Of a stretch of DNA of 64,000 nt, positions 17,928 to 25,390 are shown one piece after another. The translations under genes and the position numbers were made by a program. The stretch is from positions 245,819-309,818 of the forward strand of contig NZ_JANLNW010000051.1 of NCBI RefSeq assembly GCF_025465945.1. The letters run 5' to 3'. Under the pieces are notes generated by a model that ran no database searches, had not been told where the DNA came from, and saw only the letters and a list, made by a program, of their open reading frames with translations. The first letter of the stretch is position 1; every line of letters starts with the position of its first letter. The stretch comes from Pseudomonas sp. 6D_7.1_Bac1 (GTDB lineage Bacteria; Pseudomonadota; Gammaproteobacteria; Pseudomonadales; Pseudomonadaceae).

Positions 17928-18941
17928 ATGACCTACCGCACACTGGGCCACTCCGGACTGCAAGTGTCCACGTTGACCCTGGGCACCATGATGTTTGGCG
18001 AACAGACCCGCACCGAAGATTCGCTGCGGATCATCGAAAAGGCCTGGGATCAGGGCGTCAACTTCATCGACACGGCGGATGTATACACAGGCGGTCGCTC
18101 CGAGGAAATCGTCGGTGAAGCCATTGCCAGTCACCGCCATGAATGGGTGGTGGCGTCCAAGGTCGGTTTCGGTCCGGTCGACGGTGTGCCTAATCGCAGC
18201 GGGCTGAGCCGCAAGCATCTCTTCAATGGTATCGATGCCAGCCTGGCCCGCTTGGGCACCGACTATCTGGACATCTATTACCTGCACCGCGAAGACCACA
18301 ACACGCCGCTGGAAGTCACGGTGTCGGCCATCGGCGACCTGATTCGCCAAGGCAAGATCCGTTACTGGGGCCTATCCAACTACCGTGGCTGGCGCATCGC
18401 TGAGGTAATCCGCGTTGCCGAGCGACTCGGTGTCGACAAACCGGTGATCAGCCAGCCGCTGTACAACATCGTCAACCGCCAGGCCGAAACCGAACAAATC
18501 ACTGCGGCCAGCGCTTACGGCCTCGGCGTGGTGCCTTACAGCCCGTTGGCCCGTGGTGTGTTGAGCGGAAAATACGCGCCGGACGTTACCCCGGATGCCA
18601 ACAGCCGCGCCGGGCGGCAAGACAAGCGCATTCTGGAAACCGAATGGCGGGTCGAGTCACTGCGCATTGCCCAGCAGATTCAGACGTACACCCAGGCGCG
18701 CGGCGTCGGCATCGTCGAGTTCGCCATCGCCTGGGTCTTGAACAACTCAGCGGTCAGCTCGGCCATCGTCGGCCCCCGCACCGAAGAACAATGGGACGCC
18801 TACACCAAGGCCCAGTCGGTGAAGATCACCGCTGAAGACGAAGCGTTCATTGATTCGCTGGTGACGCCGGGGCACTCATCGACGCCCGGGTTCAATGACG
18901 TGAGCCATTTCGTCTCGGGGCGTAAACCACGTTCCAACTAA
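17928..18941 (+). CDS. Aldo/keto reductase
   Basis: A 337-residue NADPH-dependent oxidoreductase with the TIM-barrel aldo/keto reductase fold. Catalytic residues are visible: Asp48 and Tyr53 in FIDTADVY, Lys in VVASKVGFG, and His in YYLHREDHNTPLE. The cofactor region SSAIVGPRTEEQWDAY lies near residue 285. AAGGA precedes the ATG by about eight bases. It stands alone between two outward-ended REP pairs. It likely reduces carbonyl compounds; the substrate cannot be read from sequence. Confidence 0.9.
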   Translation: MTYRTLGHSGLQVSTLTLGTMMFGEQTRTEDSLRIIEKAWDQGVNFIDTADVYTGGRSEEIVGEAIASHRHEWVVASKVGFGPVDGVPNRSGLSRKHLFNGIDASLARLGTDYLDIYYLHREDHNTPLEVTVSAIGDLIRQGKIRYWGLSNYRGWRIAEVIRVAERLGVDKPVISQPLYNIVNRQAETEQITAASAYGLGVVPYSPLARGVLSGKYAPDVTPDANSRAGRQDKRILETEWRVESLRIAQQIQTYTQARGVGIVEFAIAWVLNNSAVSSAIVGPRTEEQWDAYTKAQSVKITAEDEAFIDSLVTPGHSSTPGFNDVSHFVSGRKPRSN

Positions 18942-18956
18942 ATAAACACATACTCA

Positions 18957-19046
18957 TGTGGGAGCGAGCCTGCTCGCGATAGCGGTCTTCCAGCCAACAT
19001 CAATGTTGCATGTGAAGGCGCCATCGCGAGCAGGCTCGCTCCCACA
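18957..19046. repeat. Inverted REP pair, outward GTGGGAG ends (REPIN-like)
   Basis: The same layout as the pair at 17744, with GTGGGAGCGAGCCTGCTCGC on the left and its complement on the right. It fills most of the gap between the reductase gene and the EamA gene. Confidence 0.9.
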
Positions 19047-19141
19047 GTAGGCATATGTTGATAGGTCGGACAATATTTAGCTCCAATACCACGTATCCTC
19101 TGCACCCGCTTCACGCTCACATCAAGTCTCGCGAGGACAGT

Positions 19142-20029
19142 TTGTCTAAAGGTATTGCTCTATCGGTGTCAGCCTCGGTGCTGTTCGCCGTCATGTATTT
19201 CTACACCTCGTTGCTGTCGCCCCTGAGCGGCGTGGAAATCTTCGGCTGGCGGATGCTCCTGACCGTACCGTGCATGACCGTGTTCATGCTGGTTTCCGGC
19301 GAATGGAAGCGCGTGGTCGAACTCCTCCGTCGGGTCGGTAGTAAACCGGCATTGTTGGGCGGTCTGCTGTTGTCTTCGGCATTGCTGGGCGTGCAACTGT
19401 GGTTGTTCATGTGGGCACCGCTGAACGGCCACAGCCTCGACGTTTCGCTGGGCTACTTCCTGCTGCCGCTGACCATGGTGCTGACCGGACGCATCGCCTA
19501 CGGCGAACAGCTCTCATACCTGCAAAAGATCGCCGCGTTTTTCGCCACCCTCGGTGTGCTCAATGAGCTGTATCAGGTGGGCAGTTTTTCCTGGGCGACC
19601 CTGCTGGTGGCCATCGGTTATCCGACCTATTTCGTGCTGCGCCGACGTCTGGCGGCGGACAACCTCGGTGGTTTGTGGCTGGACATGGCGCTGCTGCTGC
19701 CGGTGGCCTACTGGTTCGTGCACAGCGGTGAACAGGGCTTCGCCGTATTCGATCAGCATCCATGGTTGTCGCTATTGACCCCGCTGCTTGGGGTGATCAG
19801 TGCTTCGGCCCTGGTGGTGTACATCATCGCCAGCCGGTTGTTGCCATTCAGCCTGTTCGGGCTGTTGAGCTATGTCGAACCGGTACTGCTGCTAGGCGTT
19901 GCATTGCTGCTGGGAGAAAGCATCAAGGCCGGAGAATGGCTGACCTACATCCCGATCTGGTTGGCGGTACTGGTGCTGGTGTTTGAAGGGTTCAAGCATC
20001 TGGTCAGGCAGCGAAAGAAGTCGGTATAA
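19142..20029 (+). CDS. EamA-family (RarD-like) transporter
   Basis: A 295-residue inner-membrane protein with about 10 hydrophobic helices and two EamA repeats. I place the start at TTG 19142 because GAGG lies just upstream and the N-terminus then reads SKGIALSVSASVLFAVMYFY, the normal beginning of this family. The frame from ATG 19055 adds 29 non-hydrophobic residues that partly derive from sequence next to a REP pair. It has RarD-like features such as WRMLLTVPC and LLSYVEPVLLLGVALLLGES. The transported compound is unknown. A hairpin terminator follows. Confidence 0.85.
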   Translation: MSKGIALSVSASVLFAVMYFYTSLLSPLSGVEIFGWRMLLTVPCMTVFMLVSGEWKRVVELLRRVGSKPALLGGLLLSSALLGVQLWLFMWAPLNGHSLDVSLGYFLLPLTMVLTGRIAYGEQLSYLQKIAAFFATLGVLNELYQVGSFSWATLLVAIGYPTYFVLRRRLAADNLGGLWLDMALLLPVAYWFVHSGEQGFAVFDQHPWLSLLTPLLGVISASALVVYIIASRLLPFSLFGLLSYVEPVLLLGVALLLGESIKAGEWLTYIPIWLAVLVLVFEGFKHLVRQRKKSV

Positions 20030-20045
20030 AAATCAAAAAGAAGCC

Positions 20046-20076
20046 GGTCAGACATTACGTCTGACCTAATATTTTC
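20046..20076 (+). terminator. Rho-independent terminator after the EamA gene
   Basis: Arms GGTCAGAC and GTCTGACC with a five-base loop, followed by TAATATTTT. It lies 17 bases after the stop of the rightward gene and just before the end of the converging oxidoreductase gene. Confidence 0.75.
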
Positions 20077-20087
20077 ACGTGCGAGCC

Positions 20088-21011
20088 TCATTGGCCAAGA
20101 TTGAGCACGACTTTGCCACGTGTATGCCCGGCCATACTTTTTTCTACGGCCTGCTTCACCTGCGAGATCGGAAACACTTCGACCTCTACAGAGAGTTGAC
20201 CGGCATCGAACATCTCGGCGATGGCCGTGAGTTGCCTGCCATCCGGCCGAGTGGCGAAATTTTTCGCTGAAACGCCGTGCACCGTCGCCAACGCCGCGTC
20301 CGGCGCGCTGACCGGCGACACCAGGACCCCGCCCCGCTTCAATACCTTCCAGGAGCGTAGCTGGGTTTCGCCGCCAATCAGGTCAAGCACGATATCCGCA
20401 TCCGCCACCACATCCTCGAAGGCCTGGCTACGGTAGTCGATCACCTGATTCGAGCCGATTTTTTTCAGGTAGCCATGGTTGCCGATCGAAGCGGTGGCAA
20501 TGACCGTGGCGCCGGCATGTCTGGCTATCTGCACGGCCATGCTGCCGACTCCGCCGGCGGCACCGTGAATCAGTACTCGCTGACCCGCCTTGATGCCCGC
20601 ATGCTCATGCAACGCTTGCCAGGCCGTCAGTGCCGCCACTGCCACACCGCTGGCCTGCAGGGCAGAAAGGCTGCGCGGCCGGTGCGCCAGGCGATCAGCT
20701 GATACCACAGCCTTTGTGGCATAGCCACCGACGAGGCCAATAAATCCAAATACCTTATCGCCGACAGCAAAACCACTCACCCCCTTGCCGATCGCGGCAA
20801 TCGTGCCGGCCACTTCGACGCCCGGCGTGTAGGGCAACGGCAACGGGATGAAGGCTTTCATGGAACCCGAAAGAATCTTCCAGTCGATCGGGTTGACCGC
20901 TGCACCCTCCACGTCGATCAGCACCTCGCCCTCGCCCGCAAGCGGGTCGGCGACGTCTTCCAGGCGCAGCACATCTGGGCTGCCGTATTCATGCACACGT
21001 ATGGTTTTCAT
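20088..21011 (-). CDS. NADPH:quinone oxidoreductase-like MDR protein
   Basis: A 307-residue zinc-independent medium-chain dehydrogenase/reductase. The N-terminal GroES-like part starts MKTIRVHEYGSPDVLRLEDV. The Rossmann motif GQRVLIHGAAGGVGSMAVQ is near residue 140. The start at 21011 has GAGGA seven bases before it; an upstream frame is rejected. Family members reduce quinones or alpha,beta-unsaturated carbonyls with NADPH. The DoxX gene ends 75 bases upstream on the same strand, so the two are likely cotranscribed under the divergent LysR regulator. Confidence 0.88.
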   Translation of the reverse strand: MKTIRVHEYGSPDVLRLEDVADPLAGEGEVLIDVEGAAVNPIDWKILSGSMKAFIPLPLPYTPGVEVAGTIAAIGKGVSGFAVGDKVFGFIGLVGGYATKAVVSADRLAHRPRSLSALQASGVAVAALTAWQALHEHAGIKAGQRVLIHGAAGGVGSMAVQIARHAGATVIATASIGNHGYLKKIGSNQVIDYRSQAFEDVVADADIVLDLIGGETQLRSWKVLKRGGVLVSPVSAPDAALATVHGVSAKNFATRPDGRQLTAIAEMFDAGQLSVEVEVFPISQVKQAVEKSMAGHTRGKVVLNLGQ

Positions 21012-21086
21012 GGGGAATCCTCGGATTATTTCAAAAGATGAAACCAGGAGGCGCCGCAAACGTTCATCCACTGCGGCGCCATTGGC

Positions 21087-21527
21087 TCAGCGACGACGGG
21101 CATCGAGGCTGAAGCGACCGGCGCCGAACGCGACGATCTGCAACAGGCCACCCGCCATGGCGATGTTCTTGAAGAAGTGGATGAACTGGTTCTGGTCGCC
21201 CAGACTGTTATGGAATGCCAGCGCGGTGACCACGCTGAACAGGGCCAGCACCAGCGCCACGGTACGGGTGCGGTAGCCAGCGATCAGCGCAACGCCGCCA
21301 CCGATTTCGATGATGATAGCCAACGCTAGAGCGAGTTGCGGGAACGGCAAACCAACCGAACCGATGTAGCCGATCATCATCGCCGGGGCGCTCAGTTTGG
21401 AGATGCCCGAGAGGACGAAAATGGCGCTGAGAAACACACGACCGACCAGAGCCGCCGTGTCGGTGGTAGCGACAGAGCTGGACAGTTCATGGGTGTCGCG
21501 GGAGGTAGTAGCGGTAGATTGAGACAT
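21087..21527 (-). CDS. DoxX-family membrane protein
   Basis: A 146-residue protein with a polar N-terminus of about 25 residues and four hydrophobic segments. The typical DoxX motif is VGRVFLSAIFVLSGISKLSA, and the later FKNIAMAGGLLQIVAFGAGR is also family-like. The start MSQSTATTSRDT has GGAAGAA upstream; a 16-codon longer frame is rejected. DoxX proteins accompany redox and quinone stress genes, but the biochemical role is poorly defined. It is divergent from a LysR gene and upstream of a quinone oxidoreductase gene. Confidence 0.85.
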   Translation of the reverse strand: MSQSTATTSRDTHELSSSVATTDTAALVGRVFLSAIFVLSGISKLSAPAMMIGYIGSVGLPFPQLALALAIIIEIGGGVALIAGYRTRTVALVLALFSVVTALAFHNSLGDQNQFIHFFKNIAMAGGLLQIVAFGAGRFSLDARRR

Positions 21528-21738
21528 GAGATGTTCTTCCATCAAATAGGGCACATCCACCATGGAGCGCCGCATGGAAGAAACTCTGCCACCGACTCTA
21601 CAATCGTAATAGCCGACTAATTTCGACGATTACGTTCTAGTTTTTCGAAATGGGTTCACGTCCTACTCATCGGGTTCTTGCGGCACTACTGCACGTGAAA
21701 TCAACATAAATGCCCCGCAAGCGTTCAAGGAAATCGAA

Positions 21739-22686
21739 ATGATCTCAGACCCAGGCACCCCCACTCTCGATCAACTGCGTGTATTCCTGACAGTGGTCGA
21801 GGTCGGCAGTTTTGCGGCCGCCGCAAGAAAACTGCACCGAGCCACTTCAGTCATCAGCTATTCGATTGCAAATCTTGAGATGCAACTCGGCGTGGCGCTT
21901 TTTGACCGACAAACGACTCGTAAACCCCAGCTCACCGATGCCGGCCGCACCGTTCTGGCCGAAGCCAGAACCATCGCCAATGGTATTCATGGATTACGCG
22001 CCAAAGTAAAAGGCCTGCTTCAGGGTCTCGAAGCCGAAGTTCATGTCGTACTTGATGTCATGCTTCCAGCTGAGCGCGTGGTGGACGCACTCAAATCATT
22101 TCGAGAGGCCTTTCCTACGGTTGCACTCCACTTGCATATGGAGGCTCTCGGCGCAGTCACTGAACTGGTGATCAACGGCGGCGCGTCAGTCGGCGTCAGT
22201 GGCCCGATGAATGAGGGGATTGATGGTATTGAAAGAATTGGGGTCGGCAGTGTTGAGCTGATTCCGGTTGCAGCCCCGAATCATCCACTGGCTTCAAGCG
22301 CGTCGAATACGCCAGGTGCTGGGCGTGAGTTCATCCAGCTTGTGCTGTCCGACCGCTCGCGCCTGACAAAAGACAAGGATTTCGCAGTCCTCAGTACCCG
22401 CACGTGGCGGCTGGCGGATCTGGGGGCTAAACACATGTTGCTACGTGAAGGCATTGGCTGGGGGAACATGCCGATCTCGATGGTCCGGGAAGATTTGGAT
22501 ACTGGCCGACTCGTACACCTGCAAATGCCGGAATACAAAAGCGGGATCTATACTTTCGACGCTATCTATCGCACTGATCTGCCGCCAGGACCCGCCGCAA
22601 GGTGGTTGATTGATCGGTTCGTTCAACAAAGCTCAGAGGTCGATGCGCCAGCGCTTCGAAAGCACGAGGAGCATTTGCATCACTGA
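21739..22686 (+). CDS. LysR-family transcription regulator
   Basis: A 315-residue LysR protein. The helix-turn-helix spans LDQLRVFLTVVEVGSFAAAA to TSVISYSIANLEMQLGVALF in the first 55 residues, followed by a type 2 periplasmic-binding-like effector domain. It is divergent from the doxX-quinone oxidoreductase pair and upstream of wrbA. I infer control of these redox genes, as is common for LysR divergons. Inducer unknown. Confidence 0.9.
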   Translation: MISDPGTPTLDQLRVFLTVVEVGSFAAAARKLHRATSVISYSIANLEMQLGVALFDRQTTRKPQLTDAGRTVLAEARTIANGIHGLRAKVKGLLQGLEAEVHVVLDVMLPAERVVDALKSFREAFPTVALHLHMEALGAVTELVINGGASVGVSGPMNEGIDGIERIGVGSVELIPVAAPNHPLASSASNTPGAGREFIQLVLSDRSRLTKDKDFAVLSTRTWRLADLGAKHMLLREGIGWGNMPISMVREDLDTGRLVHLQMPEYKSGIYTFDAIYRTDLPPGPAARWLIDRFVQQSSEVDAPALRKHEEHLHH

Positions 22687-22819
22687 CCGTAGATCTTCCA
22701 TCTTTTCTATTTTTTAGAACCTGGACTTCGATTTTAACCTGGTTTTTCTGAACAGAAATCTATGGGAGATTCTCATTAATCGCGGCATACAGCCGTGACA
22801 TGACGAAGGAATTTCTCCC

Positions 22820-23419
22820 ATGGCTAAAGTTCTCGTTCTCTATTACTCATCCTATGGCCACATTGAGACCATGGCACAGGCCGTGGCAGAAGGCGCCCGC
22901 CAAACTGGGGCACACGTCGATGTAAAACGTGTTCCAGAAACCGTTCCGGAAGAAGTTGCCAAAGGGGCGTATTTCAAACTGGATCAGGCAGCACCTGTTG
23001 CCAGCATCGCCGACCTGGAAAACTACGATGCAATCATTGTCGGTACAGGTACCCGATTTGGTCGGATGAGCAGCCAAATGGCCGCCTTCCTGGACCAGGC
23101 CGGTGGACTCTGGCTCCGTGGTGCATTGCATGGAAAAGTGGGTGGCGCGTTCACGTCCTCCGCCACTCAACATGGCGGCCAGGAAACCACGCTGTTCTCG
23201 ATCATTACCAACCTCTTCCATTTCGGCATGATCGTCGTTGGCCTGCCCTACAGCCACCAAGGGCAAATGAACATGACGGAAATTGTTGGCGGTGCACCCT
23301 ACGGCGCAACGACGATCGCCGGGGGCGATGGTTCACGCCAGCCGAGTGAAATCGACTTGGCCGGTGCTCGCCACCAGGGTGAATTGATTGCGAAAACAGC
23401 GGCTAAACTTTTCGACTAA
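22820..23419 (+). CDS. wrbA: NAD(P)H:quinone oxidoreductase WrbA
   Basis: A 199-residue flavodoxin-like protein of usual WrbA length. FMN-binding motifs are visible: [20 protein letters not shown] at the N-terminus, [19 protein letters not shown] near residue 75, and [15 protein letters not shown] near residue 112. It performs two-electron reduction of quinones in the cytoplasm, avoiding semiquinone formation. AAGGA precedes the start. A strong hairpin follows and separates it from the NTF2-like gene. Confidence 0.95.
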   Translation: MAKVLVLYYSSYGHIETMAQAVAEGARQTGAHVDVKRVPETVPEEVAKGAYFKLDQAAPVASIADLENYDAIIVGTGTRFGRMSSQMAAFLDQAGGLWLRGALHGKVGGAFTSSATQHGGQETTLFSIITNLFHFGMIVVGLPYSHQGQMNMTEIVGGAPYGATTIAGGDGSRQPSEIDLAGARHQGELIAKTAAKLFD

Positions 23420-23428
23420 GCCGTTAAC

Positions 23429-23452
23429 GGCAGCCGGTGCAAACCGGCTGCC
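23429..23452 (+). terminator. Hairpin between wrbA and the NTF2-like gene
   Basis: Perfect 10-bp arms (GGCAGCCGGT and ACCGGCTGCC) with loop GCAA, nine bases after the wrbA stop. There is no T-run, so it may be an attenuator or mRNA-stability hairpin rather than a strict terminator. It stands just upstream of the next ribosome site. Confidence 0.55.
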
Positions 23453-23470
23453 AAACCATGGAGGTAAAAG

Positions 23471-23890
23471 ATGAACAACGCCCAGGAACTGCTGATGGCG
23501 CATTTCGACACCTTTGTCGTCGACCATGGAAAATGGAAATCGATCATCTCGGACGAGCTTGTTTGGGAACTACCCTACGCACCCGGGCTCGGACACCCAG
23601 CCAAATTGACAGGGCGTGATGAGGTACTACGTCATGTCGACTGGTTTATCGGGGCCGTTGAGGATTTTCGCTATTTTGATCTCCATATCAGCGCTTTTGC
23701 AGATTCGTCCATGGCTGTCGCTGAAGTGAAAGCTGAAGCTCGGATCAAGACGACAGGTCGAATCTACAAGCAGGACTACGTTTTGTTCGCGCGGGTGGAA
23801 AATGGAAAACTCACATTTATCCGCGAGTACTTTGACCCTATTCGAGCGGCTCATGCGATGGATGCAGAAATCAAGCAATCGACAACCTGA
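23471..23890 (+). CDS. SnoaL/NTF2-like protein
   Basis: A 139-residue protein with the cone-shaped NTF2-like fold pattern: an N-terminal helix MNNAQELLMAHFDTFVVDHG, then strands ending in YVLFARVENGKLTFIREYFD, typical of SnoaL-like proteins. GGAGG lies before the ATG. These proteins bind or isomerise small hydrophobic molecules. Linkage to wrbA suggests a quinone or aromatic ligand, but this is inference. Confidence 0.8.
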   Translation: MNNAQELLMAHFDTFVVDHGKWKSIISDELVWELPYAPGLGHPAKLTGRDEVLRHVDWFIGAVEDFRYFDLHISAFADSSMAVAEVKAEARIKTTGRIYKQDYVLFARVENGKLTFIREYFDPIRAAHAMDAEIKQSTT

Positions 23891-23927
23891 GCCTTGGATA
23901 TTGAGTTTGGGTCAAGCGCTTAGATGC

Positions 23928-24035
23928 TTGAGCGTGGTTGAGATTGCCGCTGTCATCAAAGGATACCGGCAGGCCGCGCGCCTGGCCATAGAGGCCGGTT
24001 TCGACGGTGTCGAGTTGCATGCCGCTTCGGGGTAG
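23928..24035 (+). pseudogene. Fragment of an Old Yellow Enzyme-type oxidoreductase
   Basis: An open stretch reads VEIAAVIKGYRQAARLAIEA and then GFDGVELHAASG before a stop. This matches the part of NADH:flavin oxidoreductases before the HAANGYL active-site region. The rest of the gene, over 300 residues in intact relatives, is missing on both sides. It begins about 38 bases after the NTF2-like stop, in a different frame. Confidence 0.7.
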
Positions 24036-24173
24036 CGGCCGGTGGTCGTTGCCTTTCGCTTGTCACCGACGTTTAGCTAAGCTGAATAAATCAGGGTGAA
24101 CCGGAACCTGAGTGATAGCGGTCATCAGCGGATCTGGCTTGGCGTCAAGACGGTACTCCCAAAGGAGACGACT

Positions 24174-24464
24174 ATGTATGCAGTTATAAGAACCTACTTG
24201 GGTACTGGAGCAAAGCAGCTTTTCAAGCTTCTAGAAGAGCGCAATGCCGACGTCGAAGCTACCCTGCGGAAAGTGCCTGGCCTCGTAAGCTACACACTGC
24301 TCAATACGGGTGATGGCGGTACGGCGGTGACTGTTTGCACGGACAAGGTCGGCACCGATGCGAGCTTGAAAGTCGCGCGCGACTGGATTCAGAAAAATGC
24401 CTCGAATATCCACACAAACCCGCCGATCGTAACGGAAGGTCCGGTCATTGTGCAGATCAAATAG
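24174..24464 (+). CDS. Small ABM-like protein
   Basis: A 96-residue protein starting MYAVIRTYLGTGAKQLFKLL, with AGGAG eight bases before the ATG. Its strand-helix pattern, including a central VPGLVSYTLLNTGDGGTAVT, resembles dimeric alpha-beta-barrel (antibiotic biosynthesis monooxygenase-like) proteins. The frame from 24096 is too long at the 5' end. It may bind or oxidise an aromatic, in line with the wrbA neighbourhood. Confidence 0.65.
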   Translation: MYAVIRTYLGTGAKQLFKLLEERNADVEATLRKVPGLVSYTLLNTGDGGTAVTVCTDKVGTDASLKVARDWIQKNASNIHTNPPIVTEGPVIVQIK

Positions 24465-24651
24465 CGCGCCCCTCGATTGATCTCACGACACTATCGCTGT
24501 CGCAAGTTTTGTATGTTTGCTTGGCAGATGTGCGTGGCCCCATGACCTGGGTCGCGGTGGGTGCCGATCCTGCAAGGTGACTGGCGCAACTCCACGGGCT
24601 AAGCACTGGGCCGGATCATGGGCAAACACCTGCCCTTCTACAGCACCTACG

Positions 24652-24678
24652 AAAAAGCCCGGCTAAACCGGGCTTTTT
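24652..24678. terminator. Bidirectional terminator
   Basis: AAAAAGCCCGG, a short loop, then CCGGGCTTTTT. It is flanked by A and T runs on both sides and so works in both directions between the rightward small gene and the leftward lipoprotein gene. The stretch 24465-24651 shows no gene I can support. Confidence 0.85.
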
Positions 24679-24717
24679 CACGTCAGAGCGCACTCGCCAA
24701 CAGGCTGAGCACTGCGC

Positions 24718-25053
24718 TTACTGAACGTTTTTCAGCTTGACCACATCACCGGAGATCTTGGTGGTGTAACCGGTCAGGACCCACGCCCAGAACCAGTTTT
24801 CCTGCACCTGGGTGTTGATCATTGCATCGCCACCCTTGGCCTTGATCGCCGCGTCTTGAGCACGAATAAAACGGTTGTTCTGCTGAATCGGGATGCAGCC
24901 AAACAGCAGGAGGCCAGTGGCGCTCGCTTCACTGTGACCCAGAACGGTGTACTGGCTGCTGTCATACTGCTGGGTCTTCATCGAGGTGCCGGTGCAACCC
25001 GCCAAAACCAGGCCGAACAGGGCAACGGCAACCACTTTGCTGAGGTGTTTCAC
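24718..25053 (-). CDS. Small lipoprotein of unknown function
   Basis: A 111-residue lipoprotein. I choose the GTG at 25053 because GGAG lies eight bases upstream and the product then starts VKHLSKVVAVALFGLVLAGC, a compact lipobox signal with Cys20. The frame can be opened leftward-upstream to 25446 only by reading a (GGT)n tract as polyvaline, which is not a real N-terminus. The mature part contains IQQNNRFIRAQDAAIKAKGG and WFWAWVLTGYTTKISGDVV, seen in small Pseudomonas lipoproteins whose function I do not know. Confidence 0.8.
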   Translation of the reverse strand: MKHLSKVVAVALFGLVLAGCTGTSMKTQQYDSSQYTVLGHSEASATGLLLFGCIPIQQNNRFIRAQDAAIKAKGGDAMINTQVQENWFWAWVLTGYTTKISGDVVKLKNVQ

Positions 25054-25390
25054 TGATGTAACTCCATGAGAAAAGCCCGGGATCCATCTCTCGAGCGGCG
25101 CACACTTTAACGGACGAGATGGCAAATTGGTATCACCTTTGAAATCAGCTAACCCGCTCGTCACCTGTGATAAAAATACCGTCCCTGCTTCTGGAGCCCG
25201 CCATGGACCCGATATGGCTACCGCACGTCCTGTGTGGCCGGGCTTGGGCGTTTGCTGGCGTTCGCCGGGATGATTGCGTTGGCCTGAGCTGGGCTGGCGG
25301 TGTCGATACGGCTGACCGAGTTGACAAGAAGCGTCGCAAGTATCTAGACCGCTACCACCAACACAAACCCGCGACTGCACTGCAAGGTCT

